Source: Lewinellaceae bacterium
Lineage (GTDB): Bacteria > Bacteroidota > Bacteroidia > Chitinophagales > Saprospiraceae
NCBI GenBank assembly: GCA_016719605.1
Contig: JADJYW010000022.1
Coordinates: 1-64,000, forward strand
Reading direction: 5' to 3'
DNA: 64,000 nt
Made by a program: the position numbers and the translations under genes
Part shown: positions 30,179 through 38,361 of the stretch, one piece after another
How the letters are laid out: each line of letters starts with the position of its first letter
How positions within the stretch are numbered: position 1 is the stretch's first letter
The notes under the pieces: model-generated
What the model saw: only the letters and a program-made list of their open reading frames with translations
The model's database searches: none
What the model was told of the DNA's origin: nothing

Positions 30179-30239
30179 CCGCCTGAAACAAACACCGAAC
30201 AGGCTTGTTAAAGCCTGCAACACGAACAGCGACGACATC

Positions 30240-30587
30240 ATGGCCATTATCATAACGGATGAGTGTATCAATTGCGGTGCTTGCGAGCCGGAATGCCCCA
30301 ACAACGCCATTTACGAGGGTGGGGTAGAGTGGGCAATCTCGGATGGAAACACGGTGAAAGGAGGGTACGCGCTGGAAGATGGCAGTATGGTGGATGCACA
30401 CGCCAAAAACAAGCCGGTCTCGGATGAGTATTATTACATCGTCCCCGACAAATGCACGGAGTGCGTGGGTTTTCACGAAGAACCGCAATGTGCGGCCGTG
30501 TGTCCGGTGGATTGTTGTGTGCCCGACCCGGACCGGGTAGAGACCAACGATGAACTGTTGGATAAAAAAGCAAGATTGCACCTCTGA
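30240..30587 (+). CDS. 2[4Fe-4S] ferredoxin (Alvin/YfhL type)
   Basis: The protein is 115 residues, a cytosolic electron carrier. The first cluster motif is CINCGACEPECP (Cys9, 12, 15, 19). The second is CTECVGFHEEPQCAAVCPVD, where eight residues rather than two separate the second and third cysteines. This insertion marks the Allochromatium-type low-potential ferredoxins. The ATG at 30240 was chosen because the family starts MAIIITDEC; upstream codons are promoter and repeat. The redox partner is not evident from neighbours. A rho-independent terminator follows. Confidence 0.93.
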   Translation: MAIIITDECINCGACEPECPNNAIYEGGVEWAISDGNTVKGGYALEDGSMVDAHAKNKPVSDEYYYIVPDKCTECVGFHEEPQCAAVCPVDCCVPDPDRVETNDELLDKKARLHL

Positions 30588-30628
30588 TCGCGGAGGTTGT
30601 ACATACAAGAGAAGTTTTCATGGTTCTT

Positions 30629-30668
30629 ATTCTGCCTGCTGCCGGTTCCGGTCAGCGGGCAGTTTTTT
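30629..30668 (+). terminator. Rho-independent terminator of the ferredoxin gene
   Basis: The stem CTGCC-GCTG / CAGC-GGGCAG around GCCGGTTCCGG is followed by eight T (30661-30669 region). Confidence 0.8.
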
Positions 30669-30717
30669 TTGGGTTGAGGAGGTTGAGAAGGAGTTGAGAT
30701 GTGCGGTGTAGCATCAT

Positions 30718-30725
30718 TACCTTTG
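30718..30725 (+). promoter_or_regulatory. Promoter giving a near-leaderless transcript
   Basis: TACCTTTG ends six bases before ATG 30731. With the usual 5-8 base spacing to the start site, transcription would begin at or within one or two bases of the start codon. Confidence 0.6.
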
Positions 30726-30730
30726 CGGAC

Positions 30731-31132
30731 ATGACAGCACTTGACATCGTACAGCAATACTATACTTGTTTCAATTCCCGGGATTGGGACGGCATGCTTG
30801 CCCTTTTGGATGAGAACATCCGCCACGAAGTGAATCAGGGCGAAGCCCGTATCGGGCTGGAACGCTACCGCGAATTTCTGGCACACATGGACGTGTGCTA
30901 TGACGAGCAACTGACCGATATGGTGTTTTTCTCCGAACCGTCCGGGCGCCGCGTAGCCTGCGAATTCGTTGTGAACGGCGTGTACAAAAAAACCGACGGC
31001 GACCTGGTTCCTGCCCGCGACCAGCCCTACGTTTTGCCGGCGGGCGCATTTCTGGAAGTAGCCAACGGAAAGATCGTCCGGGTAACGACTTACTACAACC
31101 TGCCCCTCTGGATCAAACTCGTATCGGCCTGA
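30731..31132 (+). CDS. NTF2/SnoaL-like fold protein (ketosteroid isomerase-related)
   Basis: The protein is 133 residues with no signal. The pattern is of the SnoaL/NTF2 cone fold: TALDIVQQYYTCFNSRDWDG, LLDENIRHEVNQGE, YREFLAHMDVCYDEQL, ACEFVVNGVY, and LPAGAFLEVANGKIVRVTTYYN. This resembles the ketosteroid isomerase-related group. Members isomerise, hydrolyse or simply bind small molecules, and the ligand is not predictable. The ATG is fixed by the promoter six bases upstream. It is directly coupled to the next gene: its TGA (31130-31132) is followed at once by the ATG of the acetyltransferase. Confidence 0.82.
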   Translation: MTALDIVQQYYTCFNSRDWDGMLALLDENIRHEVNQGEARIGLERYREFLAHMDVCYDEQLTDMVFFSEPSGRRVACEFVVNGVYKKTDGDLVPARDQPYVLPAGAFLEVANGKIVRVTTYYNLPLWIKLVSA

Positions 31133-31729
31133 ATGGACTTGGAATTTAAACGTTACGCCGGCCCCGAAATCAAGGCCGTATTCGAGTCGCTGGCACACCT
31201 GCGAATGGTAGTTTTTCGGGAGTTTCCGTACTTGTATGCGGGCAGCATCGAGTACGAACGGGAATACTTGCGTACCTATGCAGCATCCGGACGGGCATTG
31301 CTTTTTGCGGTGTTCGACGGAGCAAACATGGTGGGCGCCACCACCTGCATCCCGCTGACCGATGAAACGAACGACGTGCAGGCGCCGTTTCGGAAAGCAG
31401 GTGTGGACGTCTCGGAGGTGTTTTATTTTGGTGAAAGCATTCTCTTGCCGGAATACCGGGGCCTGGGCTTGGGACATCGTTTTTTTGATGTCCGTGAAAC
31501 TCATGCCGCTTCTTTTGGTACCTTTCGGCGCACTTGTTTCTGCGCCGTGGAACGCCCCGATGACCACCCAGCACGCCCCGTCGGCTACCAGCCCCTCCAC
31601 GCTTTTTGGGAAAAACGCGGCTATCGGAAAGCGCCCACTCTGCGCACAAAATTCTCTTGGCCGGATATTGGCGAAACGATTTCCACCCCCAAAAACATGA
31701 CCTTCTGGATCCGAAATACAACCCCTTAA
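31133..31729 (+). CDS. GNAT family N-acetyltransferase
   Basis: The protein is 198 residues and cytosolic. It should transfer an acetyl group from acetyl-CoA to an unknown acceptor. The acetyl-CoA pyrophosphate loop region is visible in SILLPEYRGLGLGHRFFDVR (R-G-x-G-x-G/H). The strand before it, VFYFGESILL, is also present, as is the C-terminal HAFWEKRGYRKAPTL, which resembles FYEKxGF of the family. The gene starts with zero gap after the NTF2-like gene, so the two are translationally coupled and may act on the same compound. Confidence 0.82.
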   Translation: MDLEFKRYAGPEIKAVFESLAHLRMVVFREFPYLYAGSIEYEREYLRTYAASGRALLFAVFDGANMVGATTCIPLTDETNDVQAPFRKAGVDVSEVFYFGESILLPEYRGLGLGHRFFDVRETHAASFGTFRRTCFCAVERPDDHPARPVGYQPLHAFWEKRGYRKAPTLRTKFSWPDIGETISTPKNMTFWIRNTTP

Positions 31730-31765
31730 CCCGCTCACTCGCTCACTCCTATATTCTGCTCTACC

Positions 31766-33940
31766 ATGCAAAAACGTTGCTCGTTACTCCTGTTTACTTT
31801 TCTTTTTACTCTCGTCCGGCTTACTGCCCAGGATATAAAATGGATGCCCGACGGCAACAGTTTCTGCCAGTATGAGGCCACCCAAATTGTCAAAACGACC
31901 CTGCCCGACCAGCAAAAAACAACGCTCGTCACCACTGCTCAACTGACCCAGCCGGGCGCCCTGGCGCCCATGCCCGTGAAAGATTTTTTCTTCTCCGAAG
32001 ACGGCCAAAAGGTGCTGGTTTATACCAACAGCAAACGCGTTTGGCGCTATGAAACCCGTGGCGACTATTGGGTTTTGGACCTGAAATCCAACCGCCTGCG
32101 GCAAATAGGCAAGGACCGCCCGACGTCCTCGCTCCTGTTCGCCAAAATTTCGCCCGATGGGCAAAAAGTAGCCTACGTCAGCGAGCGCAACCTGTATGTG
32201 GAGGATATCACCTCCGGCAAAACAACCCAACTCACCCAAACCGACGGCTCGCGCAAACTGATCCACGGCACCTTCGACTGGGTGTACGAGGAAGAATTCG
32301 ACTGTCGCGACGGCTTCCGCTGGAGCCCCGACAGCAAGCGCATCGCCTACTGGCAAATAGATGCCAACGCCGTGCGCGATTTCCTGATGATCAATACCAC
32401 CGACTCCATTTATCCCTTCACCGTTCCCGTGGAATACCCAAAAGTGGGCGAACCGCCCTCGCCCTACCGCATCGGTGTGGCCGAGATTGGCTCCGCTAAA
32501 ACCCGCTGGATGGACATCCCCGGCGACCCGCGCAATACCTACTTGCCCCGCATGGAATGGGCCGCCAATGCTTCGGAAATACTCGTGCAGCAACTCAACC
32601 GCAAGCAAAATGAAAGCCGCCTCCTGCTCTGCGACGCCACTTCGGGCAAAACGCGCACCATCTTCACCGAAACCGACGACGCCTGGGTGGATGTAAAGGC
32701 CGACGGCGAACGGGGCTACTGGGACTGGCTCGACAACGGCCGGGCTTTCCTCTGGAGCAGTGAAAAAGACGGCTGGCGCCACCTATACCGCGTTTCCCGC
32801 GACGGCAAATCCGAAACCCTGCTTACGCCCGGCAATTACGACGTGATCAGCCTCGTGCGGGTAGACGAGCGCGGCGGCTACCTCTATTTCACCGCCTCGC
32901 CCGACAACGCCACGCAGGAGTACCTCTTTCGCATCCGGATGGACGGCAAAAGCCAACCCGAGCGCCTCTCACCTGCCGGGCAAAAAGGCTCGCACGGCTA
33001 CCAGATTTCGCCTACCGCCCGGTATGCCCTGCACAATTTTTCCAACTACTACACCCGCCGACAGACCGAATGGATAACCCTGCCCGACCACAAGGCACTG
33101 AACGAAAAAGAGAGCATCCCTGCGGAAATGCAGCCGCCGGCCAATAACAATATCGAGTTTTTCCAGGTAACCACCGAAGACGGCGTAACCATGGACGGCT
33201 GGATGATCAAACCAGTTGATTTTAACCCGGCTAAAAAGTACCCAATCGTGTACTACGTTTACACCGAACCGGCAGGCGCCACGGTGCGCGACCGTTTCGG
33301 TATGGGGCGCAACCGCATTTATGCCGGCGATATGGCCCAGGACGGCTACATCTACGCCTCGCTTGACGGACGCGGTACGCCGGCTCCCAAGGGGCGTGCC
33401 TGGCGCAAGGCCATTTACCGCAAAATTGGTATCGTCAACATTCGCGACCAGGCGATGGATGCAAAGGAAATGTTCAAGCGCTGGAACTGGATTGACACCA
33501 GCCGCGTAGCCGTACACGGCTGGAGCGGCGGCGGCTCTACGACGCTGAACCTGCTGTTTCAGTACCCGGAAATTTACCAGACCGGTATTTCCGTGGCCGC
33601 TGTGGCCAACCAACTTTCTTACGATAATATCTATCAGGAGCGCTACATGGGTATTCCGCAGGAGAACCGCGAAGACTTCGTGGCCGGCTCGCCCATCACC
33701 CACGCCAAAAACCTGCGCGGCAACCTGCTCTACATCCATGGCACCGGCGACGACAACGTGCACTACCAAAATGCCGAAATGCTCGTGAACGAATTGGTGC
33801 GCCACAACAAACTATTCCAGTTTATGCCTTACCCCAACCGCTCGTACAGCATTTCCGAAGGCGAAGGAACAGCGCGCCACTTAGCCACGATGTGTACTGC
33901 TTTTTTGAAAATGTACTGTCCGCCCGGCGCCCGGGATTGA
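31766..33940 (+). CDS. Dipeptidyl peptidase IV-type S9 family serine peptidase
   Basis: The protein is 724 residues, exported (signal LLLFTFLFTLVRLTAQ). DPP-IV enzymes remove Xaa-Pro or Xaa-Ala dipeptides from peptide N-termini in the periplasm. An N-terminal eight-blade propeller (to about residue 480) contains the double-Glu motif DWVYEEEF (about 172-178), which binds the substrate N-terminus. The C-terminal alpha/beta hydrolase domain has nucleophile Ser in HGWSGGGS (about 587), Asp in HGTGDDNVH (about 661) and His in GTARHLATM (about 704). The nucleophile elbow is GWSGGG instead of the common GWSYGG. The length is normal. It is probably a stand-alone gene. Confidence 0.93.
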   Translation: MQKRCSLLLFTFLFTLVRLTAQDIKWMPDGNSFCQYEATQIVKTTLPDQQKTTLVTTAQLTQPGALAPMPVKDFFFSEDGQKVLVYTNSKRVWRYETRGDYWVLDLKSNRLRQIGKDRPTSSLLFAKISPDGQKVAYVSERNLYVEDITSGKTTQLTQTDGSRKLIHGTFDWVYEEEFDCRDGFRWSPDSKRIAYWQIDANAVRDFLMINTTDSIYPFTVPVEYPKVGEPPSPYRIGVAEIGSAKTRWMDIPGDPRNTYLPRMEWAANASEILVQQLNRKQNESRLLLCDATSGKTRTIFTETDDAWVDVKADGERGYWDWLDNGRAFLWSSEKDGWRHLYRVSRDGKSETLLTPGNYDVISLVRVDERGGYLYFTASPDNATQEYLFRIRMDGKSQPERLSPAGQKGSHGYQISPTARYALHNFSNYYTRRQTEWITLPDHKALNEKESIPAEMQPPANNNIEFFQVTTEDGVTMDGWMIKPVDFNPAKKYPIVYYVYTEPAGATVRDRFGMGRNRIYAGDMAQDGYIYASLDGRGTPAPKGRAWRKAIYRKIGIVNIRDQAMDAKEMFKRWNWIDTSRVAVHGWSGGGSTTLNLLFQYPEIYQTGISVAAVANQLSYDNIYQERYMGIPQENREDFVAGSPITHAKNLRGNLLYIHGTGDDNVHYQNAEMLVNELVRHNKLFQFMPYPNRSYSISEGEGTARHLATMCTAFLKMYCPPGARD

Positions 33941-33964
33941 GGCCGTTCACCTGAAATTCCAATC

Positions 33965-35494
33965 ATGAACCAGAATCTTTGTTCCGGAAGCATTTTCCGA
34001 GGCTATACCCTTGGGGTGTTTTTTCTGCTTGCTATCCGGCCGGTGGCGGTCTCGGCTTTGCCGGAAACACCACCGGCCGCCGGCTTCGAGTTTTCGCCCC
34101 TGGCCCGGGATGCCTACCAAAAAGCGTTCAGTTTGCGCTTCGGTGAGGCCCGTGCGGCGTTGGCCGACCTGAAGCGCAAGGAGCCGAACAACCGCATCGC
34201 TCCGCTCGTGGAGAACTACCTGGATTTTCTTACCGTGTTGGTGAACGACGACCGCGCCGAGTACGTCCGCCTGGCTAAAAATATGGATCCGCGACTGGCT
34301 CGTATTGCCGGCGGCGACCGGAAATCGCCCTGGTATTTGTATGCGCAGGCCGAAATCCGGCTCCAGTGGGCCATTCTGCGCGGCAAATACAATGACTACC
34401 TGACCAGCATGAGTGATATCAAACAGGCCTACGCCCTGCTGGAACAGAACCGAAAAGAACACCCCGAATTTGCTGCCAACCTCAAAAGTCTCGGCGTCAT
34501 TCACGCCATGATCGGCGCGGTACCGGAGGAGTTTCGCTGGACGATCAAGGCCCTGAGCGGTATCAACGGCACGGTGGAGCAGGGCATGCGCGAGATGAAA
34601 GAGGTGCTGGAGCACGCCCGAAAGCACGATTTTATTTTTGAGGACGAGACCCGCGTGGCTTTCGCGTTCCTGCAGATAAACCTGCAAAACGAAAAGTCCG
34701 ACGCCTGGAAGACCATGTCGTCGGGCAAGTTGGAACCGGCCAAAAATCCTGTTGCCGCGTTTGCCTTAGCCAGTCTGGCTATGCGCACGGGGCGCAACGA
34801 CGAGGCAGTCCGGCTGCTGGAGGCCTGTCCCGAGGGCGGCGCATTTCACCCGTTTCCCTACCGATACTATCTGCTCGGCATGGCCAAACTCAACCGCCTG
34901 GACAAGGATGCCGACAAGCCGCTGCTGTTATTTTTAAAAAAATTCAAAGGCGAAAGCGGCATCAAGGAAACGTACCAAAAACTCGCGTGGCACCAACTGG
35001 TGCTGGGCAACGAAGCCGGCTACCGTACCTACATGAAACAGGTAAAAACCGCCGGCAACGACCGCTCGGAGTACGACAAAGCCGCCTTGCAGGAGGCCCT
35101 GCGTGGGGAGGTGCCCGACGCCCGCCTCACCCGCGCCCGTCTTTTGTTTGACGGCGGCTACTACCAGCGCGCCTTCGACCTGCTTCGCAACGCCGCCAGC
35201 GAGTACTCCGGCAAACAGGCCCTGGAGTGCGCCTACCGCCTCGGCCGCATCGCCCACGAACTGGGCAAACTGCCGGAAGCCGAACGCCTGTACACCCAAA
35301 CTATCGAGCAGGGCGCCGGCAACCCCGCCTACTTTGCCTGCAATGCTGCTCTCCAACTCGGTATGCTGCACGAAGACCAGGGCAACGCCGCCAAAGCCCG
35401 CGCCGCCTACCAGCGCTGCCTCGAACTGCAACCGGAAGAGTACAAAGTCAGTTTACACGCCAAGGCGAAAGCAGGACTGACACGGGTGCGGTGA
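33965..35494 (+). CDS. TPR-repeat protein, exported
   Basis: The protein is 509 residues. A hydrophobic N-terminal segment (GYTLGVFFLLAIRPVAVSA) acts as signal. The rest is helical, with tetratricopeptide-like pairs that are clearest at the C-terminus: ALECAYRLGRIAHELGKLPE, AERLYTQTIEQG, and ALQLGMLHEDQGNAAKARAA. It probably scaffolds protein contacts in the periplasm or at the outer membrane; no enzymatic motif was seen. It lies 24 bp after the peptidase gene, so the two may be co-transcribed. Confidence 0.75.
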   Translation: MNQNLCSGSIFRGYTLGVFFLLAIRPVAVSALPETPPAAGFEFSPLARDAYQKAFSLRFGEARAALADLKRKEPNNRIAPLVENYLDFLTVLVNDDRAEYVRLAKNMDPRLARIAGGDRKSPWYLYAQAEIRLQWAILRGKYNDYLTSMSDIKQAYALLEQNRKEHPEFAANLKSLGVIHAMIGAVPEEFRWTIKALSGINGTVEQGMREMKEVLEHARKHDFIFEDETRVAFAFLQINLQNEKSDAWKTMSSGKLEPAKNPVAAFALASLAMRTGRNDEAVRLLEACPEGGAFHPFPYRYYLLGMAKLNRLDKDADKPLLLFLKKFKGESGIKETYQKLAWHQLVLGNEAGYRTYMKQVKTAGNDRSEYDKAALQEALRGEVPDARLTRARLLFDGGYYQRAFDLLRNAASEYSGKQALECAYRLGRIAHELGKLPEAERLYTQTIEQGAGNPAYFACNAALQLGMLHEDQGNAAKARAAYQRCLELQPEEYKVSLHAKAKAGLTRVR

Positions 35495-35520
35495 GTAGCG
35501 GCGGGTTTCAACCCGCGGGG
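35495..35520. repeat. REP-like palindrome after the TPR gene
   Basis: TAGCGGCGGGTTTCAACCCG forms a stem CGGGTT/AACCCG and is followed by a G run. It resembles the palindromes found inside the helicase-nuclease gene at 45551-45652 (core GGCGGGC..GCCCGCC). Confidence 0.65.
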
Positions 35521-35630
35521 GGGGTTTGCGGCGGCCGAACCTCGGGGAGGAAGAGGCCGGGTTTACCCTTTTCGACGGAAACAATTCGCGGCATTTTTCC
35601 GTTTCTTTGCCCCAAAAATAACCACTGCGT

Positions 35631-36524
35631 ATGAAAAAAGTATTGCTCCTGCTCCCGTTCCTGCTCGGACTCGCCCTGGCGCCCGCAGCCTTTTCCCAGA
35701 AAAAACTGCAAGCCGGATTCACCGTGCCGACCGGAAAACTTGTGGCTCCGGCCAAAGTGACCTTTTCCAACACATCCAAAAATGCCGAATCGCACGAGTG
35801 GGACTTCGGCGACGGAACGACCTCCACGGAGGCCAACCCGACGCACGCCTACAAACACTCGGGCAATTTCACCGTAACACTCAAAGCCCGGAAGGGTAAA
35901 AAAAGTAAAACTGCTACACAAATGATTCAAGTTACCGCACCCGAGCGCTGCCTCGTGGAAATCGAAACCGAGTTCGGCACCATGCTGGCCGAGCTGTCTT
36001 CCAGTACCCCCAAACACCGCGATAACTTCATCAAACTCGCTGATGAAGGTTTCTACGACGACCTGATTTTTCACCGGGTCATCAATGGGTTTATGATTCA
36101 GGGCGGCGACCCGCAGTCACGCAGTGCAGCCGCCGGCCAAATGCTCGGCAGTGGCGGCCCCAGCTACCAGATTCCGGCCGAATTTGTGGATGGTCTTGTG
36201 CATATCAAAGGCGCTATTGCTGCCGCCCGCACCAACAACCCCGAGAAAAAATCCAGTGGTTCGCAGTTCTACATCGTACAGGGCGCACCCGTAACGGAAG
36301 CGACGCTCAACCAGATCGAGGCCATGCGCAACTTCCGCTACACCCCCGAACAGCGCCAGGCATACCTCCAGCACGGCGGCACCCCGCACCTCGACCGCGA
36401 GTACACCGTGTACGGAAATGTCGTGGAAGGCGTGGATATTATTGACAAAATCGCAGCCGTCGAAACTGCTCCCGGCGACCGCCCCAAAAAGGATGTAAAG
36501 ATGAAAGTTCGGGTAATTAAATAG
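35631..36524 (+). CDS. Exported PKD domain-cyclophilin fusion (peptidyl-prolyl isomerase)
   Basis: The protein is 297 residues with signal peptide LLPFLLGLALAPAAFSQ. Residues 28-103 form a PKD domain (EWDFGDGTTSTEANPTHAY ... GNFTVTLKA). Residues 107-297 form a cyclophilin that catalyses prolyl cis-trans isomerisation. FHRVINGFMIQGGDP keeps the catalytic Arg, Phe and Gln of the family, and GSQFYIVQG and YTVYGNVVEGVDIIDKIA are typical of bacterial cyclophilins. The PKD-cyclophilin order is unusual and suggests an isomerase held to surface or secreted partners, perhaps folding the large T9SS proteins nearby (inference). The reading frame is intact. Confidence 0.9.
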   Translation: MKKVLLLLPFLLGLALAPAAFSQKKLQAGFTVPTGKLVAPAKVTFSNTSKNAESHEWDFGDGTTSTEANPTHAYKHSGNFTVTLKARKGKKSKTATQMIQVTAPERCLVEIETEFGTMLAELSSSTPKHRDNFIKLADEGFYDDLIFHRVINGFMIQGGDPQSRSAAAGQMLGSGGPSYQIPAEFVDGLVHIKGAIAAARTNNPEKKSSGSQFYIVQGAPVTEATLNQIEAMRNFRYTPEQRQAYLQHGGTPHLDREYTVYGNVVEGVDIIDKIAAVETAPGDRPKKDVKMKVRVIK

Positions 36525-36528
36525 TGCG

Positions 36529-36590
36529 TTGGTTGATTGGTTGACTGGTGATTGGTTTGACTGGTGATTGGTGACTGGTAATTGATAATG
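36529..36590 (+). repeat. GATTGGTTGACTGG repeat, left inverted flank of the four-helix-bundle gene
   Basis: The tract is made of TTGGTTGATTGGTTGACTGG (36529-36548) and several GGTGATTGGT/GACTGGTGATTG variants. The first 20 bases are the exact reverse complement of 36999-37018. Confidence 0.9.
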
Positions 36591-36607
36591 TTCAAAAAAC
36601 TTAAGCG

Positions 36608-36998
36608 ATGGCATTCCGGGCATTTACTGATTTGGAAGTCTACAAGGAAACCAGACAGCTGCGCAAAAGCATTTCGGAGTTGGTGAAAAACAGTTTTCCT
36701 CCAGAGGAAAAATACAAACTTGCCGATCAGGTAATTCGCAGCTCACGACGTGTCACGGCTTGTATTGCCGAAGGGCACGGCAGGTTTCATTATCAGGAAA
36801 ATATCCAGTATTGCCGAATGGCAAGAGCATCGTTGTCGGAGACACTTGAGCATGTCATTACTGCCTTCGATGAGCGATAGGGAGTGTTCAGAAACGCTCA
36901 AGGAGTTTAAAGAAAAAATAGATTCCTGTACCCGCCTCCTCAATGGTTATATCCGCTACCTCCAAAAAGCCAAACACCCCAAAGACGAAGACCAATAG
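36608..36998 (+). CDS. Four-helix-bundle protein (S23/23S rRNA intervening-sequence protein family), frameshifted
   Basis: About 130 residues when one extra base near 36874-36880 is removed. Before the shift: MAFRAFTDLEVYKETRQLRK, PPEEKYKLADQVIRSSRRVT, ACIAEGHGRFHYQENIQYCR, ASLSETLEHVITAFDE. After it: CSETLKEFKEKIDSCTRLLN, GYIRYLQKAK. This is the bundle family (often called S23 or IVP) first found in intervening sequences of 23S rRNA genes. Free-standing copies are common in Bacteroidota and their function is unknown. A 20-bp perfect inverted repeat flanks the gene on both sides. The shift may be a sequencing error. Confidence 0.85.
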
Positions 36999-37036
36999 CC
37001 AGTCAACCAATCAACCAATCGTCAACCAATCAACAA
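36999..37036 (+). repeat. CCAGTCAACCAATCAACC repeat, right inverted flank of the four-helix-bundle gene
   Basis: CCAGTCAACCAATCAACCAA (36999-37018) is the exact inverse of the left flank, followed by CGTCAACCAATCAAC. It runs into the 5' end of the DUF4350 gene. Confidence 0.9.
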
Positions 37037-37079
37037 CAAAAACACATATCTTCTTGTCGCTCTGGCGCTGCTGGCCCTT

Positions 37080-38342
37080 TTGGCACTTTTCTACTGGCGT
37101 AGCCGGACGGATCAGCAGCGCTTTGACTGGCGCGATTCGTGGGTAGAAAACGCATACGGCGAACGCAACGACCAGCCTTACGGAACGCAGGCTTTGCACC
37201 GCTTGCTCGAGGGGTATTTCCCCGGAAAAAAACTGGTGGATGTTCGGGAAGATTTGCCCAAAAATCTGCCGCTCGACTCCACCGGGCGGAGCAACTATGT
37301 GTTCGTCGGCGAAGGGCTGTATCTGGATTCCCTGAGTACGGAACACCTGCTGGCATTCGTGCGGGCGGGCAACACGGCGCTGCTGTCCAGCAAGACTATT
37401 CCCTTCGACCTGATGTTCCACCTGTACTACGAAGAGTGCCCCGACGCGGAATGGAGCGACTACGCCAAAGAGACGCGCTCGGAGATGGCGGTTTCGCTGA
37501 CTGCGCCGTGGTTCGGGAGTGCTGTTCCGCTGCACTACGCCCGCCAGAATCAGGTGCAAGCGTATGCCTGGAGTTATATCGAATCGGATTTTTTTTGTAA
37601 AAACTTGCCTCAGCGCCCGCTCGGCTTTCTCGAAGACTCGCTTGTCAACTTTGCGGTTTTTCCCTGCGGCGAAGGCCGGTTTTTGCTGCATACCACGCCC
37701 ATCGCATTTTCCAACTACCACCTCCTGCGCACGGAAGCGCGGCACTATGCCCAGGGCGTGCTGGCGTACTTGCCGGAGGGTAATATCTACTGGGATGCCT
37801 ACAGCAGAGTGCCGGAAATGGTGTCCCGGCAGCGCAATCAGGGACGCGATTCCTCCCGCCAACTACCCTCGGAGCACCCTCTGGCATACATCCTGCAACA
37901 GCCTCCGCTGGCCTGGGCCTGGTACCTGTTGGTGGCGCTGGCTGCTGTCTTCCTGTTTTTTCGAGCCAGGCGCCGGCAGCGTGTCATCCCTGTTTTGGGC
38001 AAAAACGAAAACTCCTCGTACGAGTTTATCAGCACCATTGCCAACCTCCATTTTCGGGAAAAAAACTACCAGAACCTGTGCGTACAAACGATGCGCCTCT
38101 TCCTTGCTCAGGTGCGCGAACGCTACGGTATGGTGGCGCAACTGGACGCCGATACCCTGAAACCCCGCATAGAGGCAACTTTTGACGAACGCCTCGCCCA
38201 GGTGTCGGGGGTGCCGTTGCAGCAGGTGCGCGACATTTTTTTCCGGTATACCGCGGCCGTGCAATACGAACCTACCGAAGACATGATGGTGCAGCTGCAC
38301 CTCGCGGTGGAGGCATTTTGGAAAACAAGCAACGCACGCTGA
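37080..38342 (+). CDS. DUF4350 membrane protein; true start probably upstream and lacking an ATG
   Basis: The protein has at least 420 residues. A first membrane helix (YLLVALALLALLALFYW) begins upstream of the TTG given here, at about 37047. A second helix, WAWYLLVALAAVFLFF, lies near residues 280-296 and is followed by RARRRQR. Between them is a periplasmic part in which the sentences of the DUF4350 family can be seen (PYGTQALHRLLEGYFPGKKL, YVFVGEGLYLDSLSTEHLLA, NTALLSSKTIPFDL). The in-frame region back to the TAG at 36996 has no ATG or GTG, only repeat-derived codons, so the original start was lost, is non-canonical, or was misread. DUF4350 proteins often accompany MoxR/DUF58 genes; none is present here. 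Function unknown. Confidence 0.75.
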   Translation: MALFYWRSRTDQQRFDWRDSWVENAYGERNDQPYGTQALHRLLEGYFPGKKLVDVREDLPKNLPLDSTGRSNYVFVGEGLYLDSLSTEHLLAFVRAGNTALLSSKTIPFDLMFHLYYEECPDAEWSDYAKETRSEMAVSLTAPWFGSAVPLHYARQNQVQAYAWSYIESDFFCKNLPQRPLGFLEDSLVNFAVFPCGEGRFLLHTTPIAFSNYHLLRTEARHYAQGVLAYLPEGNIYWDAYSRVPEMVSRQRNQGRDSSRQLPSEHPLAYILQQPPLAWAWYLLVALAAVFLFFRARRRQRVIPVLGKNENSSYEFISTIANLHFREKNYQNLCVQTMRLFLAQVRERYGMVAQLDADTLKPRIEATFDERLAQVSGVPLQQVRDIFFRYTAAVQYEPTEDMMVQLHLAVEAFWKTSNAR

Positions 38343-38361
38343 GCGGAATTCAAACACGCGC

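Noticed and set aside
30199..30216. Riboswitch or regulator site in the ferredoxin leader
   Set aside because: Only a 7-bp hairpin; no known aptamer features.
31784..32782. A 332-codon minus-strand open frame
   Set aside because: It is antisense to the dipeptidyl peptidase, which has full catalytic motifs.
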